A DNA stretch of 64,000 nt, taken from NCBI GenBank assembly GCA_024811115.1, contig JAKOGH010000721.1, positions 62,001 through 126,000 on the forward strand, read 5' to 3'. The translations under genes were made by a program, and so were the position numbers. Positions 1 through 11,100 of the stretch are shown piece after piece (position 1 is the stretch's first letter; each line of letters starts with the position of its first letter). The notes below the pieces were generated by a model. That model was given only the letters and a program-made list of their open reading frames with translations. It did not search any database and was not told where the DNA came from. Source of the DNA: Terana coerulea. Taxonomy: Eukaryota; Basidiomycota; Agaricomycetes; Polyporales; Phanerochaetaceae.

Positions 1-251
1 ACTCCCGGGCGGAGCGCGAACGACGCGGAGGCGTATCCTTGCGTCTGCGTGCTGTCGACTTTTGGTGCCTTGCTAGGGCGCTGAGGCTGGCCTTCCGCCG
101 AAGCAGAGGAGAGACCTCCGGCGGCCTGTTGGTGCATGGAGGCGGTTTGGGATGGTCGGCTGAAAGGGTGACCTTGCTGGCTGTATGGACGCTTCAGAGA
201 GCTGCCAGAGGACGCAGCATGGGTGGAGCTGTGGGACGGAGGTGGTTGCAT
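1..251 (-). CDS. Possible Ser/Gln/Pro-rich protein, N-terminal part cut by window edge
   Basis: The minus strand is open from an ATG at 251 to the left edge. It encodes a stretch rich in Ser, Gln, Pro and Ala, with pieces such as SLKRPYSQQGHPFSRPSQ and QRPSKAPKVDSTQTQGYASA. That composition, with basic patches, resembles disordered N-termini of fungal nuclear or regulatory proteins, but I do not recognise the family. The plus strand is also open over 39-275, but its translation looks less natural (Arg-, Gly- and Trp-rich). An exon further upstream is possible because a real start is not proven. Low confidence. Confidence 0.35.
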   Translation of the reverse strand, partial: MQPPPSHSSTHAASSGSSLKRPYSQQGHPFSRPSQTASMHQQAAGGLSSASAEGQPQRPSKAPKVDSTQTQGYASASFALRPG

Positions 252-926
252 GAGGAGGCCTCGCCTATACCGTAGCACAAATGCAAAGCGCATAAGAGTA
301 CCTCTGGTATCTGTGAAGAGAAATCGTCAGGATATGCGTCTCACATGGCGTGACACAATAGGCGCACCAAGAGCTGCGAGATCCCCTTGACTTCACAATC
401 CACCGTGCAAAGTGTTGGCCAGGCTATTGAGCAGATGTGGCTCTGTATGTACCGTCGAGAAACCGACAGCAATTGGCTTGGAGAGAGCAGGTAAACAAGA
501 CGGCCCCGGAGACGGAGAGTGGAAGGAAGTTTCAAGCCACTTTCGGGCGCTAGGTCTCACATGCACTTTTCGGCGCTCCTCCGCCGTACATCACGCATAT
601 CGTAGTCTCCCTGAGGCAGACAGCGAACACAGCGGGTCAACCTGCACTCTGCGCTACGGATACTCTGTTATGCATACCTCACCGCACCACATATACAGTA
701 TACTTGCTGCGGGAAGTATGCGCCTTCAAGTGGACCGTAAATAGCACAACGTCGAGAACAACAGCCCTCAGCAACATATGGGAAGCGTGACTGGTAGGCC
801 ATGTAAACACCATTGCGCGAATCGCTTTAAAGCGAAGATTCGCATGGATGCTGAGGTAGAGACCCTCGTATTGAACAGTTGGGCTATAGTACATCAGGTT
901 CGTTTAACAGTGCTACAACCTCAAGT
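252..926. other. Intergenic, nothing recognised
   Basis: No ORF here resembles a known protein on either strand, and no RNA gene or repeat is obvious. It lies between the left-edge gene and the 3' end of the JAC1 gene. Confidence 0.5.
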
Positions 927-1800
927 CTAGTGGTCATGTGCACGATCTGGCCAAGCTTCCGCTGCACCACCGATGCCTTGGAGGTACTTGAGTTTGATGG
1001 CTCCGTTCTTTACGGCTTCCCAGTCTTTGGCGGCCACGGCAGACGAAATCTCGGGTAATACCTCGTCAATCTTTTCTATGCCGACAGTCAACATCGTTTG
1101 CGCCTTAGAACATAGACACAGCACACCTTGGTTCACCGCACGGATCTGATCGACTTGCTCATGGCTCTCTGCACTTTCGAGCTCCTCCCGCGCCTCCATC
1201 ACCTCCATGATGAGCTCAGGGTCATCGAGGCTGTCTGTCTCATTGACTTCAATACCTTCCAGCTTTAGGATATACTCTGCTCTGGCGTGCGGATTTAGCA
1301 GGGTGCTATACGCCTTGTTAACAAGCCCTGATAGCTCGGCTGCGAGTTCTTGGACCTATTTATAAGAAAAAGGAATATTGAGCGTATGTTTAGGGCATAA
1401 GCTATTTGACTCAACGTACGTTGCCTCGCGCTGACCATTTGTCGGGATGAATAATTCGCTGCAGGTCCCTGAACCTGTTCTTAAGTTCCTTGGGATCGAC
1501 ATCGAACCGGTTAGACGTAGCCGTCATGCCCAGAATATCATAGAAGGTTGTGGCCGCAGTCGGTTTCGTGATATAGAGGCATTGCGGGCAAACAGGGAGG
1601 GGTGTCGGTAGTGGGGCCGAGCAGGATGGACACGACTTGGTACCGGACGACGGTGACGCACTCAAATATCTACGAGCGTATGGTTGCGCGAGCTGCAACG
1701 GTATGAGGGCTCGGATTTGTGCGCATGGGCGAGAACGCGAGGGTGTGATTCCTGCTCGAAGCCTTGCGGCGGTCGTCGCGGTCACGGTCAAGTGGAACAT
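927..1800 (-). CDS. JAC1: Mitochondrial J-domain co-chaperone HSCB/Jac1 (Fe-S cluster assembly)
   Basis: Two exons (1800-1420, 1355-927) give about 269 residues. The first ~45 residues are Arg/Ser/Ala-rich, as in a mitochondrial presequence. Then comes a zinc-ribbon-like CPSC...CPQC pair, as in animal HSCB, then a J domain with the HPD motif (HPDKWSARGN) close to the exon 1 end. Exon 2 holds the helical HSCB C-terminal domain that binds the ISCU scaffold (SGLVNKAYSTLLNPHARAEY). Known role of the family: it delivers ISCU with its Fe-S cluster to mitochondrial Hsp70. The intron has a GTACGT donor. The start faces the next gene across only 87 bp. Both exons are in frame and appear intact. Confidence 0.92.
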
Positions 1801-1810
1801 GGTGGTAGTC

Positions 1811-1830
1811 AGAGCGTGACGTCACGCTCT
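1811..1830. promoter_or_regulatory. Perfect 20 bp palindrome with CRE core in a divergent promoter
   Basis: The 20 bases agagcgtgacgtcacgctct equal their own reverse complement, and the centre is TGACGTCA, the cAMP-response-element consensus bound by bZIP dimers. The site lies in the 87 bp between the start codons of JAC1 (minus) and the dysferlin-domain gene (plus), so it could serve both. The dyad is seen directly; factor binding is inferred. Confidence 0.6.
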
Positions 1831-1887
1831 CCCGGATATGAAGGTTCCAACCCTAGCGTAGGGCTCTACTTCACTGCTAATTCCATC

Positions 1888-3345
1888 ATGACCTCTCAAG
1901 CTGAAGCTGGCCCTTCTACCACTATACCCCCACCCACACATATTGAAAGAAATGCGTTGACAGTCGAAGACCTTGCCAGGCTTCGCCCACCCAAGAGACG
2001 GTCCTTCTTCCACTTGCGACGCGGAAAATCGAAGGACAAGTTGACGAAGGACCAGAATGCTGAGACGCAGGGTTCTCCAAGCCCTAGGTCTCCAACTACA
2101 AGCCGTAGAATGTATGAAGCGGGTCCTTCAGAAGTCGATGCAGAGGATATACCCTTCGTAAAGCTAGGGAACACTGTCGTGTATTCAGACGAGCTTATGG
2201 AGGATTATGAGAAGGACGTATATAGATGGGCCGTTCTGTATGAGAACCAGCGAGGGTGAGTAAACATGCTCACTTTTCCTCAGCTTTTGTTAACAAAGGC
2301 TATTGCAGAGCAACTTTTTCTCTACACCATACTACTCTCGCCTTTCACTTTTACCCGTGGACCCACCAGCGTTCACCTTACCCTCAACCTCAAAGGTAGA
2401 CCGTTGGCATCAGCCTGCCCTCTCTTTATCCACGTACCCTCTCCCCGATGGATCCTGGCGGTGGGTCTCGCGGACATGGATGGCAGACATGCGGGGTGAC
2501 GGCGAGGCCCAATACGATGGTTTCGAGTACAACTGGCACTTTCGAACGAAGCACTGGCGCGCCCAGGTCGGCCTCCTAAGCTCTGGAGGCTGGGTTAGGC
2601 GACGGAGATGGGTGCGCTTGATGATACGTCCAGCCCAGATTCGCAAGGCTTCCGCCCCTGGCGATGTTACTGCAACGGCCAGTCCCGTACTCGACGGTGT
2701 CGTGCAAGTCAGAAGGCCGGTAGAGGGGTCACCCGCCCTCCATCCGTCAGCGCCACGGCCAATGACGAAGATGACAGCGGTCCGGCGGATGAGAACGTTT
2801 GGCAAGGGTCTTCAGAAGAAGATTGGGAGAGATGCCATCGTGCACTCAGACGCCTCAACCGAGACGGCAAGAAACTAGAGCTGTGGAAAGTGTGGCTACG
2901 TGGCATGCAACCTCCTTCAGCCCCCAGAGTCGAGGAAGGTAGTACACCGCGGATCCCTAGGAAGCAGTGGACAGAGGACGACCTCCCTATGCCTTCTCAG
3001 CATTCTCGTGACGACACGGCTGTAGTGATCGATAAACTGGCGCAAGACCTTGGAGCAGCCCTCGCTCCTGCGGTGAAAGAGCATGTTGCGGCAGTCCTGC
3101 ATACTCACGTGAGTCGCTTTGGGTCAGTTTGCTAGTCGTGCTGACGTGCTTCTGAACAGGGCCAAGATATCCTTGGATCGTTCATATACCCTGACTCTCG
3201 AACCCAATTCCTTGAATTACTCGCTCATTCTGGTTTGCTTGTTGATCTCAACTCTGAATTGGACTTTTCTCGCAGTTTGCCGTCCGTGGTGGACTTTTGG
3301 AGCTCTTCACAGAGCCTACAGAACTTAGTATCGATTGCTGAGTAG
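1888..3345 (+). CDS. Peroxin/dysferlin (DysF) domain protein, Mug65-like
   Basis: Four exons (1888-2255, 2311-2665, 2713-3108, 3160-3345) join in phase to a 434-residue protein. The N-terminus is disordered and polar. At about residues 115-215 is a DysF-type domain: YEKDVYRWAVLYENQRG, then FSTPYYSRLSLLP, then YDGFEYNWHFRTKHW ending in GWVRRRRWVRLMIRP, the Trp/Arg-rich signature shared with fungal Pex-type peroxins and Mug65. After an acidic linker, WQGSSEEDWERCHRALRRL and a Leu-rich C-terminus follow. The 47 bp intron 2666-2712 is needed to keep frame. Family members act at peroxisomal or ER membranes; this protein's role is unknown. No membrane segment is evident. Confidence 0.8.
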
Positions 3346-3645
3346 TATCTTCCCGGATAACTTGGTTTCGCTTGTCTGTGTCCGTGTCCGTTCAAATGTC
3401 AGCTGAACGACTACTACACCTTCCAATTTGAGCGACAATTTGTTGGACAGATGCATGTGATTTCGCGAGAACCAGTTACCATCAACTGAGCGTGGCCTGG
3501 AAGGACCGTGCCAGTCTCTTCAAACTCGCAAAGATGGAATTTGTCCCTCACCTGCCTCCCATGCGCTGAGCAAATTGCTCACAGTTCAACTCAAAACACA
3601 CACTGGTCTGCAGCCGGCTTTTCCCCCAGCCTGTTTCTCGCTACC

Positions 3646-5552
3646 ATGAGTGGGAGAACTCCGCGCGAACTCGCTCAGCGCGCCGCAGAGTACCTGCATA
3701 CCTTCCCAGACGACCACCCAACGCAAGTCGCTCTCAGGACATACATTTTGGCACTCTCGCTCTCCTTAGGACCTACTCTCGCCGCATTTGCGGCCAAGCC
3801 AGGAGGACATGGTGTGCGGAAGCTGCTACGTGCTCTGCGGAGAGAGCTTGGCGCGACGGGCTTCGCGTTCGCGATGACGGTGGGCGTAGCGGGAGGTGCT
3901 GCCATCAAGCATTTGTGGGACCAGGTAGAGGATGGGAAGGATTTTGTCAGGTCCTCTCGAATATGGTTCTACATTTCACGCCTTTCGGATGCACAGAAGG
4001 CATTCCTATCCAACGCCACGTCCGCCTACGCCGCAGTGCTTCTCATGCAATACAGGCAGACATCGCGTGTAGCCACTAAGCATACGAAGGCCTCTGCGAT
4101 ATTGAAGCCGTCGGTTACGCTTGACCTGACACTACTGGTCCTCGTCAGAGCACTCGATGCTGTAGTACGCTCGATCCTCGTGCCCCCGGCGAACCCGGAA
4201 GGTACTCTGGTCAGCCCGGAGGTACGAAAACAAGCCGCAGAAACGAGGAGAAGATTAACCTCGAGGTTGGATGCTATTGTGTTCTGGGCGTCGAGTGCAA
4301 GGCAAGGGTCATTCATCTTCTATCCTATACTTACAACTCATTACCCGCCCATCTGTACAGAGTAATGTGGTGTTTCTTCTACGAACCCCAAAGGTAGTGA
4401 GATTCATTTCTCCACCCTTTCGTCATTGTTGACTCTAGATATGCAACAGGCTTCCTCGGTCCTACAATAAATGGTACTGTACATCGCCTCAAGTCCTCGT
4501 AAATCTTGCCTAACAGTGCATGCATTGCCAGGATCATGACTATTGCGAGCGTAGACCCTCGTATCCTTGATGCCTTGCGCGCCATCCGTGAGGGCCGATA
4601 TTCGTACACCCGTCGCCACGCCTCGCCCCCGAATCCCCTCTCATCCCTCTCTAAGGACCTCGGGTATCCAGCATCATGGGGCGATCCGTTATGTTTACCA
4701 GCATACGGAGGGAATAGCGCAAACGCCGTCTGGAGGACTCTGGGTGTAGGAAACAGACAGGGATTAGGTGGTATTCCGTGCGAGCTTGTACATGGCGGCG
4801 TCGGGGGTGGGAGCTGCACCAAGAACGCGGCGTTCCGTGGGGCGCGCGCATTCGCGGAGGCGATGGCGATATATGTCCCCGTAGGTTGCGTTTTGCTGCT
4901 TCACGCACTATATCCAGTTCGCTGAGTTTGCACTGCAGGTTCATGTCCTTCCGATACTACTAACCCAGCCGCGCAAGCTCACTCGTCCTTCAAACGTCAT
5001 CCACACCTTGACCTCAGTGCTGCGCAGCGCCACATTCCTTTCGACTTTCGTCTCCTCCATCTGGGTCTCGGTGTGCTTGACCAGGACAATTTTGCTCGCG
5101 CGCCTCTTCCCTTGGGTCTCACATGATTTCTGGGACGGAGCGTACGGATGTGCATTTACAGCCGCGCTCCTGTGTGGAGGGAGCATCTGGATAGAGCAGG
5201 GCAGACGGAGAGGTGAGATGGCTCTCTATGTGCTTCCGAGGGCCATCCGGGCATGGATACCAGAGACTTGGACAAGATTGGGACCTCGCACAAGATTGCT
5301 GGAGAGGTTCGTACTGCCAACCTCACCTTGCGCCGGTATATATGCTGACCTTTGTGGCTTTGGAGGATTGTTTTTGTTGCTTCCCTTGCAACTTTGTTGA
5401 CCACCTCCACCCACAAGCCCGGCTCTCTGCGAGGGCTCTCGCGATGGACGCTGGCGTTCGTCATGAACGGGCCAAACGCCGGCTTCTGGAAACGCAAAAG
5501 ACAAGAGTCGAGCGAGCGCCCGACGCCTGGGAGCTCGACTCCGCGACTATGA
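3646..5552 (+). CDS. TMEM135-like multi-pass membrane protein
   Basis: Six exons (3646-4301, 4361-4393, 4450-4473, 4532-4880, 4939-5306, 5366-5552) give 538 residues with no frame break. Several hydrophobic helices lie in the N-terminal half (TYILALSLSLGPTLAAFAA, FAFAMTVGVAGGAA) and again near residues 380-440. The run VMWCFFYEPQ-RLPRSYNKW, pieced from three tiny exons, and the final RWTLAFVMNG are typical of fungal relatives of TMEM135, a peroxisome/mitochondria-associated protein of the Tim17-like superfamily. Exons 2 and 3 are only 33 and 24 bp. The first intron seems to use a GC donor (GCAAGG at 4302). The ATG chosen follows no upstream in-frame conserved sequence. Confidence 0.85.
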
Positions 5553-5614
5553 GGACAATTGATTTATTCGTGGACATTTGCTGTATACAGTTCTGATACC
5601 CCATCCAGCCGCTA

Positions 5615-7080
5615 TCAACCCTTCCATAAGCAAAGCTTGTGATCATAGAACGAGCAACTAGCTATCAGGCTCTCGCCACTTGACGTAGCGTAGCACCAGT
5701 CCGCACCGTAGGCCATAGACTCGTGTTCATCGAATCGCGTGACCGTTTCCGGCCCGTCTGCCACAGTGAGTATCTCGGTGGCACCCCCGCCTATGTCGAA
5801 GCGCACGATCTTACAGCCATCGTGCATGCATGCGACGAGCAGGTCGTTCTTGCGATCGACAGAGGGGTGCCATTTTACACGCCAGGCCCCGCCACCGACG
5901 TCGACTGATGTCAGCGGGACGAGCGGCTTGCGAATGTCGAACAGGCGGACGGTGTTGTCGTAGCTAAACCCAAGTTCAGCGTTCACATGGAAGGATGCAG
6001 ATGTACGTTAGGACCTACGTGCCCACCGCAATGAGGTCTTTCTACGAAGGGATGACTCTGTATGCTCGTCACGCCGCCATCGAAGCTGTGAACGGTATTG
6101 GCCAATACACAGACTGTGGAAGCTCTCATCTCACCGTTTGTTAGTGAACGTCGGGCTAGAAAAGCCCTGCCGAACATCCCAGCCCTTCATTTTCAGGTCA
6201 TCGCCGCCTATTAACTGACGTGAGTCCTTCGATATCATCCGTGGTATCATCTAGACGGACCGGAATATATCACGCTTGTGTCCCAGTAATTCCAGGCTGC
6301 TATCCATGGTTCAAAGTCGTGAGCGTGCCATGACTCCTCGACGCTCATCTCCCCAGAGTCGTTCGGGCTCAACAGCGCGAGTGAGCCATTGGATAGAGAA
6401 ACGACGAGATTCCCTAACGCGCTTCAGCCATATCAGAAGAACAGTCGACGTGTACTAAATAGACTAAATACCTAGTGGCTGTCCTCCGGTTCGACCAGTC
6501 AAGAGACAGGCACAAGACCTCGGATGAAGCGCACTCGATGCGTTGCAGTCGACGGAGCCTTTTCTGTGCAAGTCTGAGTGGGAGGCAGATATTACGGAAA
6601 GACGACGGCGTCACCTCTTCGAGGTCAAGTTCGTGAATTGTGACACCGCCTTCAGAGTCCGCAATCGCCAACGCTGGAGGGACAGAGGCAGCTCTATGAC
6701 ACCTATGAATCTTCAGCGTGAGATACTTCATGTGAGGACGCTCTGCATTACCATTTCATGTCCAGGACGGCAGGCAAGGGGACGTCTTGGATCTCGGAGC
6801 TGCACTAGCTGGCAGTCAGATCCAGACGCTTGGATGTACCTCACGCGACGCACATCTTGTCCTCCGCATCGACTTCGAAGAGCAGGCACTTCCCGCGTCG
6901 GACCTGGGGTTTCCGCGGCTCGCTCGCCGCGTCGTCGCCTTCGGCAGCAACACCGTCATTTTTCTCGAGGTCGTACGTGCCGCACACGAACACGTTGTGC
7001 GCCGCCGGGTGCGGGCAGAACTCCGTCGCGTCCGCCGGCCAGGCGGTGTCGAGCGCGAGCAGGCTGCGCGCCGCGGACAT
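5615..7080 (-). CDS. DPH7: Diphthine methyl ester hydrolase DPH7 (WD40), with apparent frame breaks
   Basis: The protein starts MSAARSLLALDTAWPADATE, matching the usual N-terminus of DPH7 (WDR85), and continues through WD blades (SEIQDVPLPAVLDMKW, SEVLCLSLDWSNRR, SLSNGSLALLSPNDSGE, GGVTSIQSHPFVE, YDNTVRLFDIRKP) to SFYDHKLCLWKG. DPH7 removes the methyl ester from methylated diphthine on elongation factor 2 during diphthamide synthesis. Two points do not keep frame. Exon phases clash around 6424-6475, and one extra base in the TTT run at 6039-6041 separates SIQSHPFVE from the next WD piece. No splice site repairs either. Either assembly indels or a decaying gene; I favour indels because the protein sequence is otherwise well conserved. 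Confidence 0.85.
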
Positions 7081-7244
7081 GACGGCAGCAGGACGAGAGC
7101 GCGCGGCAAACGCCGCTCCCCACACCGCGCGTCCCAGTCCGTTGCACCGTGACCGCAGCGTTTCAGCGTCCACCGCAAGTCCATCGTCGACTACTTAGCT
7201 CCCTCCCGTCCTTGCGCCTCCCGTTACACCTCGCCCACGCAGCC

Positions 7245-8029
7245 ATGGCGGACTTCCTCCAGTCGCTCGACCCGTCCAAGCTTGTGCTTGTCGAAACCGT
7301 ACGTCGCAAGGACCCGGCTGGTTGAGCGTAGGCTGACGCGGTCCTCGGTGAACTGCACAGGCCCTCTCGTTCGTGACAAGCGCATTCGCTGCGCCTGTGT
7401 ACAACCTCCCCATATTCCTGTTCGGCTCGCTCGCCCAGGAGAGCCAGGAAGCTGGACAGTCCTTACAAACTGTGAGTTGTCGCTTCAAACCTGATGATGA
7501 GGTCGACTCACCCTGCGCCTCCAGTTCACCTTCCTCGTCGTTGCCTCTATTGTATATGATATCATCTGGCTGGCCCGCAACTCGCAGAATTGGTTCATAC
7601 GCGTGGTCACCATCCTCATACTGATCCTGAAGGTACGCCACAAAATAATTGAAGTCCCAGATCCTGTGTAACGTCCCTGCGTAGGTCCCCACCGGTCTGG
7701 CGTTTGGACTGGCTCTCCGCCAGCGCGGTGCACAATTCGGTGGCCTCGGAAACCTTGGGATTAGAGGCAACGATCTGACCGGTGCTACTGGTCAGTCTCC
7801 TTGCTATCACTTGATTTGACAAGCAGCTCACGTACACCTCCCAGTATGGTCCATGCCAGGGGGCTTCACTTCTGGAGGTGGCGCGAGCAACGGCGGCGGC
7901 GGCTACCAGTCACTAGACGATCCAGAGCCCACCCCGACTCAGGCACGGCACAACGCTCCTCCCCTTCCCTCTCAACCGCAACCGCAGACACAGCCGCAAG
8001 CTGCACCGGGTGCCTACCAAGGCGTGTAA
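7245..8029 (+). CDS. Small multi-pass membrane protein (possibly ATRAP-like)
   Basis: Five exons (7245-7298, 7361-7471, 7525-7632, 7685-7790, 7845-8029) give 187 residues in clean phase. Three or four hydrophobic helices are visible: VLVETALSFVTSAFAAP, FTFLVVASIVYDIIWLA, VVTILILILKVPTGLAFGLAL. The tail is soluble and rich in Gly, Gln and Pro, ending in QPQPQTQPQ and a Tyr-containing end. The helix layout recalls angiotensin-receptor-associated-protein (ATRAP)-like fungal proteins, but this is a weak resemblance. The gene is divergent from DPH7 with about 165 bp between the start codons. Confidence 0.7.
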
Positions 8030-8188
8030 CTCAGAACCTAAATCATATTTATATTCTACATGCGACGATGCAATTACACGCAAATCAGATATTCTAGCTG
8101 TTGTACAGATCGTGGCATCGCTTGGCTCTTCTTTCTTTCTTCTTTGCATGAGTGTGCGCCAGGTGGGCGACTCCAATTGCGCGGAGGG

Positions 8189-11100
8189 TCATTCGTACCG
8201 GACGATCTCGACCGGCTCGTCGTCCTGCACCCAGATCGTGCTGCTCTCCCGCTCGGGGCCCTCGCACGCCTGCCACTCGTCCGAGAGCTCGAACTGCGTG
8301 CCCGCGACCCAGCGGCGCCACGCCTCCCAGTACGCCTTCTCGATGTTGCGCGTCCAGCGGGCGGTGTCGAACAGCGGCATCCGGTCCCGGTTCAGGAACA
8401 GGTCGCGCCGCAGCTGCAGCAGCTCGCCCCGGCCGCGCAGCACCGTCGTCGCGCCGCCCGCGTCCGTCTCGGGCACGTACCGGATGCTGCCCGCCAGCGC
8501 GACCGCGCGCGCCTCGTACTCGTCCAGGCTGTGTACGACCATCGCGTCGCCGAAGCCCGTGCCGTTGACCATGCTCGCCGCCACGCGCGAGCACATCTTG
8601 TGCCGGTGCTTAGGCCAGGTGAGGAGCGGCGTGCCCGGCCAGAGAACGCTGCGGAACCAGACAGGTGGTCAGCCCGCGTGCGCAGTCGACACGGCGATGT
8701 TGAGCTCACTCTGCAGCGATGGTGTGTGCATTGCACTAACGGACGGTCAGAGGGTTCCTCACGGGTGCAAGAGCACAGCGACGAACCTCCACGGTGTCCA
8801 GAAACAGGTCCGCAACGCGAGCGCGATGGACGTGCACATCCTTCCGGGCCACATCGGTGAAGCGGATTCTCGTCGCGACGTCTTCGTCGCCCCACATGCG
8901 CGCCTGGCGGAGGATGTGCTCCTCGCCCGCGGCAGGAAACCGCAGCAGCCACAAGATGCTGTCCGGAACCTGCTTCAATATGCGGAGCCACACAACGAAT
9001 ATGCCCTGCGGGAGTTGCATGAGACAATGACGGAGGTACAGGCGCAGTCGTACTCACTGGGTCAATCTGTTGCAGCGGTGGATCATGTGTCATTGTATCC
9101 CATGATATTTCAAGAACAGTGAAGCAGTTGTCATACCTTGTACAACTGCGAGACGTTAGTTGGGCAATGCTATCAGAAGCGCCGACTCACCTGATTGAAG
9201 TTGGCAAAGATGACCGTCGATCTACCGCTGTGGTCAAGACCCGCAGATATGCAGCTGCTCTTGCATACTCACTGCGGAAGGTCCGGGAAGGTCGCCTGCC
9301 TCATCTCCATGCGGCGGAGCTCCTCGTTCCGCCAGAGCGTGTCCGCAGGGACCTGCAGACGCTCCTCCGGACTGAGGTTCTCGTCATCCCTGAAGGACTG
9401 CTTGTGGTCGGCGACCATGAACGTATGCTGTTGCTCAAACGCTATCTGTGAGCAGGCGCTCATGAATGAGGAGAAGAGCAGCACACACCGGCATGTATAT
9501 GAGCTTCTCCGAGCTAGCGCACACCAAACGGACGAATCAGCATCCTGCGCAGACAGCTGTGTCGGGCACGCACTACACCCATTCTTCCTCGCTCTCAGGG
9601 TCAAAGTCCGTCCCGAGGTCGAGGCGGTTCGGGTTCATCGTGTGCCCCTCCGCACGCCGCTTCCGCCAGATTTCTGCGGCACACATATCCTGAGGAGCTG
9701 ATATAGGATCGCAAACCAAATAGTCGCACCAGGCTACGCACATGCTCAGTTCTATCCACGGTACGCACGGTAAATTCCGACAAAGGACTCACCTGCACCG
9801 AGCGTCCCAGCGTACCCAATAAGCTGCAACTGCACCGGACACGGACGCGCCGCAAACACGTCGTTCCTGGCACCCTTTGTGTAGCCGCCGAGGTTGATCA
9901 CTGCCCGGGGCGCCTTAGCGAGTCCTCGCTCAATAGTACGGCGGGAGCAACTCACAGACGTGGATCTTGTGGTGCACTATGTGCGAGACGATCTGCTCGC
10001 CGGACCAGTCCGACGCGTCCACGAACACCTCGACCGCGCCCGAGATGCGCGGGCGGTAACTCGTGCCGTCCCACGCGCTCGTCGTGTACATATACACGCG
10101 CACGCGGCGGCGGTCGTGCATGCCGAACACCGACTGCATGAGGTGCGACAGCGGGTGATTGCTGCGTGCGTCGCATGGTGAGCAAAAGGGACGGGAAAAA
10201 AAGCGCGGGACGGAAAGACGCACTTCACGTCATTGGAGACGTAGGCGATGTTCAGCACGCCGTCCGTGGGCGGAGGCGGCGGGGGTAGACGTGCTCGGGC
10301 AGCCACGGCTGCGAGAGCGCAGTGAACGCGATGCGCACGGCGTTGCGGTGCGCGATGAGGCGGATGAGGCGGGCAGAGATGTGGTAGACGAACTGCAGAA
10401 CGCTCAGTGCGATTCGGCCGGGAGACAACGGTGGCTCTCACAGTGTTGAAGGGCAGCAGCGACGGCACGCTCGCGGGGGACATCGTGCGCGACACAAGCG
10501 GCCGCAGGAACTCCTTGGCCCCCAGGCTGAGGTCGGCCATCACCTCCGCGTCCGTCTGAAGGACCTTGCCATACGCTTTGAGGTACCACCGTCGCTGCAA
10601 CCGCGGCTGCAGCCACGCGATCAGACGGAACACAAACCCGCCCTCGTTGACACACCGGCCCACCCTGTCCAACGGAGCGTAGAACTGTCCGATAAGGGCC
10701 CCCCAATACTGCGCCTCGTCCGCGCGGAACGGCCGCCCGAACGCCGCCTGGATCGCCTGGAGCCACTGTTCGAACGACTTGGTCGCGCTCATCGCGTGCA
10801 CGTTCTCTGTGTACGCGACGCGCAGCTGGCGCTCGCAGATGTCGACCGTCTTGTGCATCAGGGTCGGGCGCACAAAGTAGCCCGCGTCGCCCGGCCGAAT
10901 GAGGTTGCCTTCGTCGTCGACGCCGTAGTCATCCTGGTAGAGGCTGCGTCCCCGCCAATCACATACCGCGGCCATGGAGTTGAGAAGACCGCAGATGGCC
11001 TCTGGAAGATCGGGATTCAACTCGACTGCGCGACGATAATAGTCCAACGCCTGCCACGTGCGGCCCTAGAAGATTGTGATCAGCGCACTGAACGTTCAGG

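Noticed and set aside
1831..1870. Possible tRNA T-arm (ggttccaaccc) after the palindrome
   Set aside because: One consensus B-box base is wrong and no acceptor stem or other arms can be found; the segment lies just before a protein start.
8094..8594. GC-rich open frames overlapping the OGT-like last exon (both strands)
   Set aside because: Arg/Ala/Pro-rich shadows of a GC3-rich coding exon; the GT41 frame explains the region.
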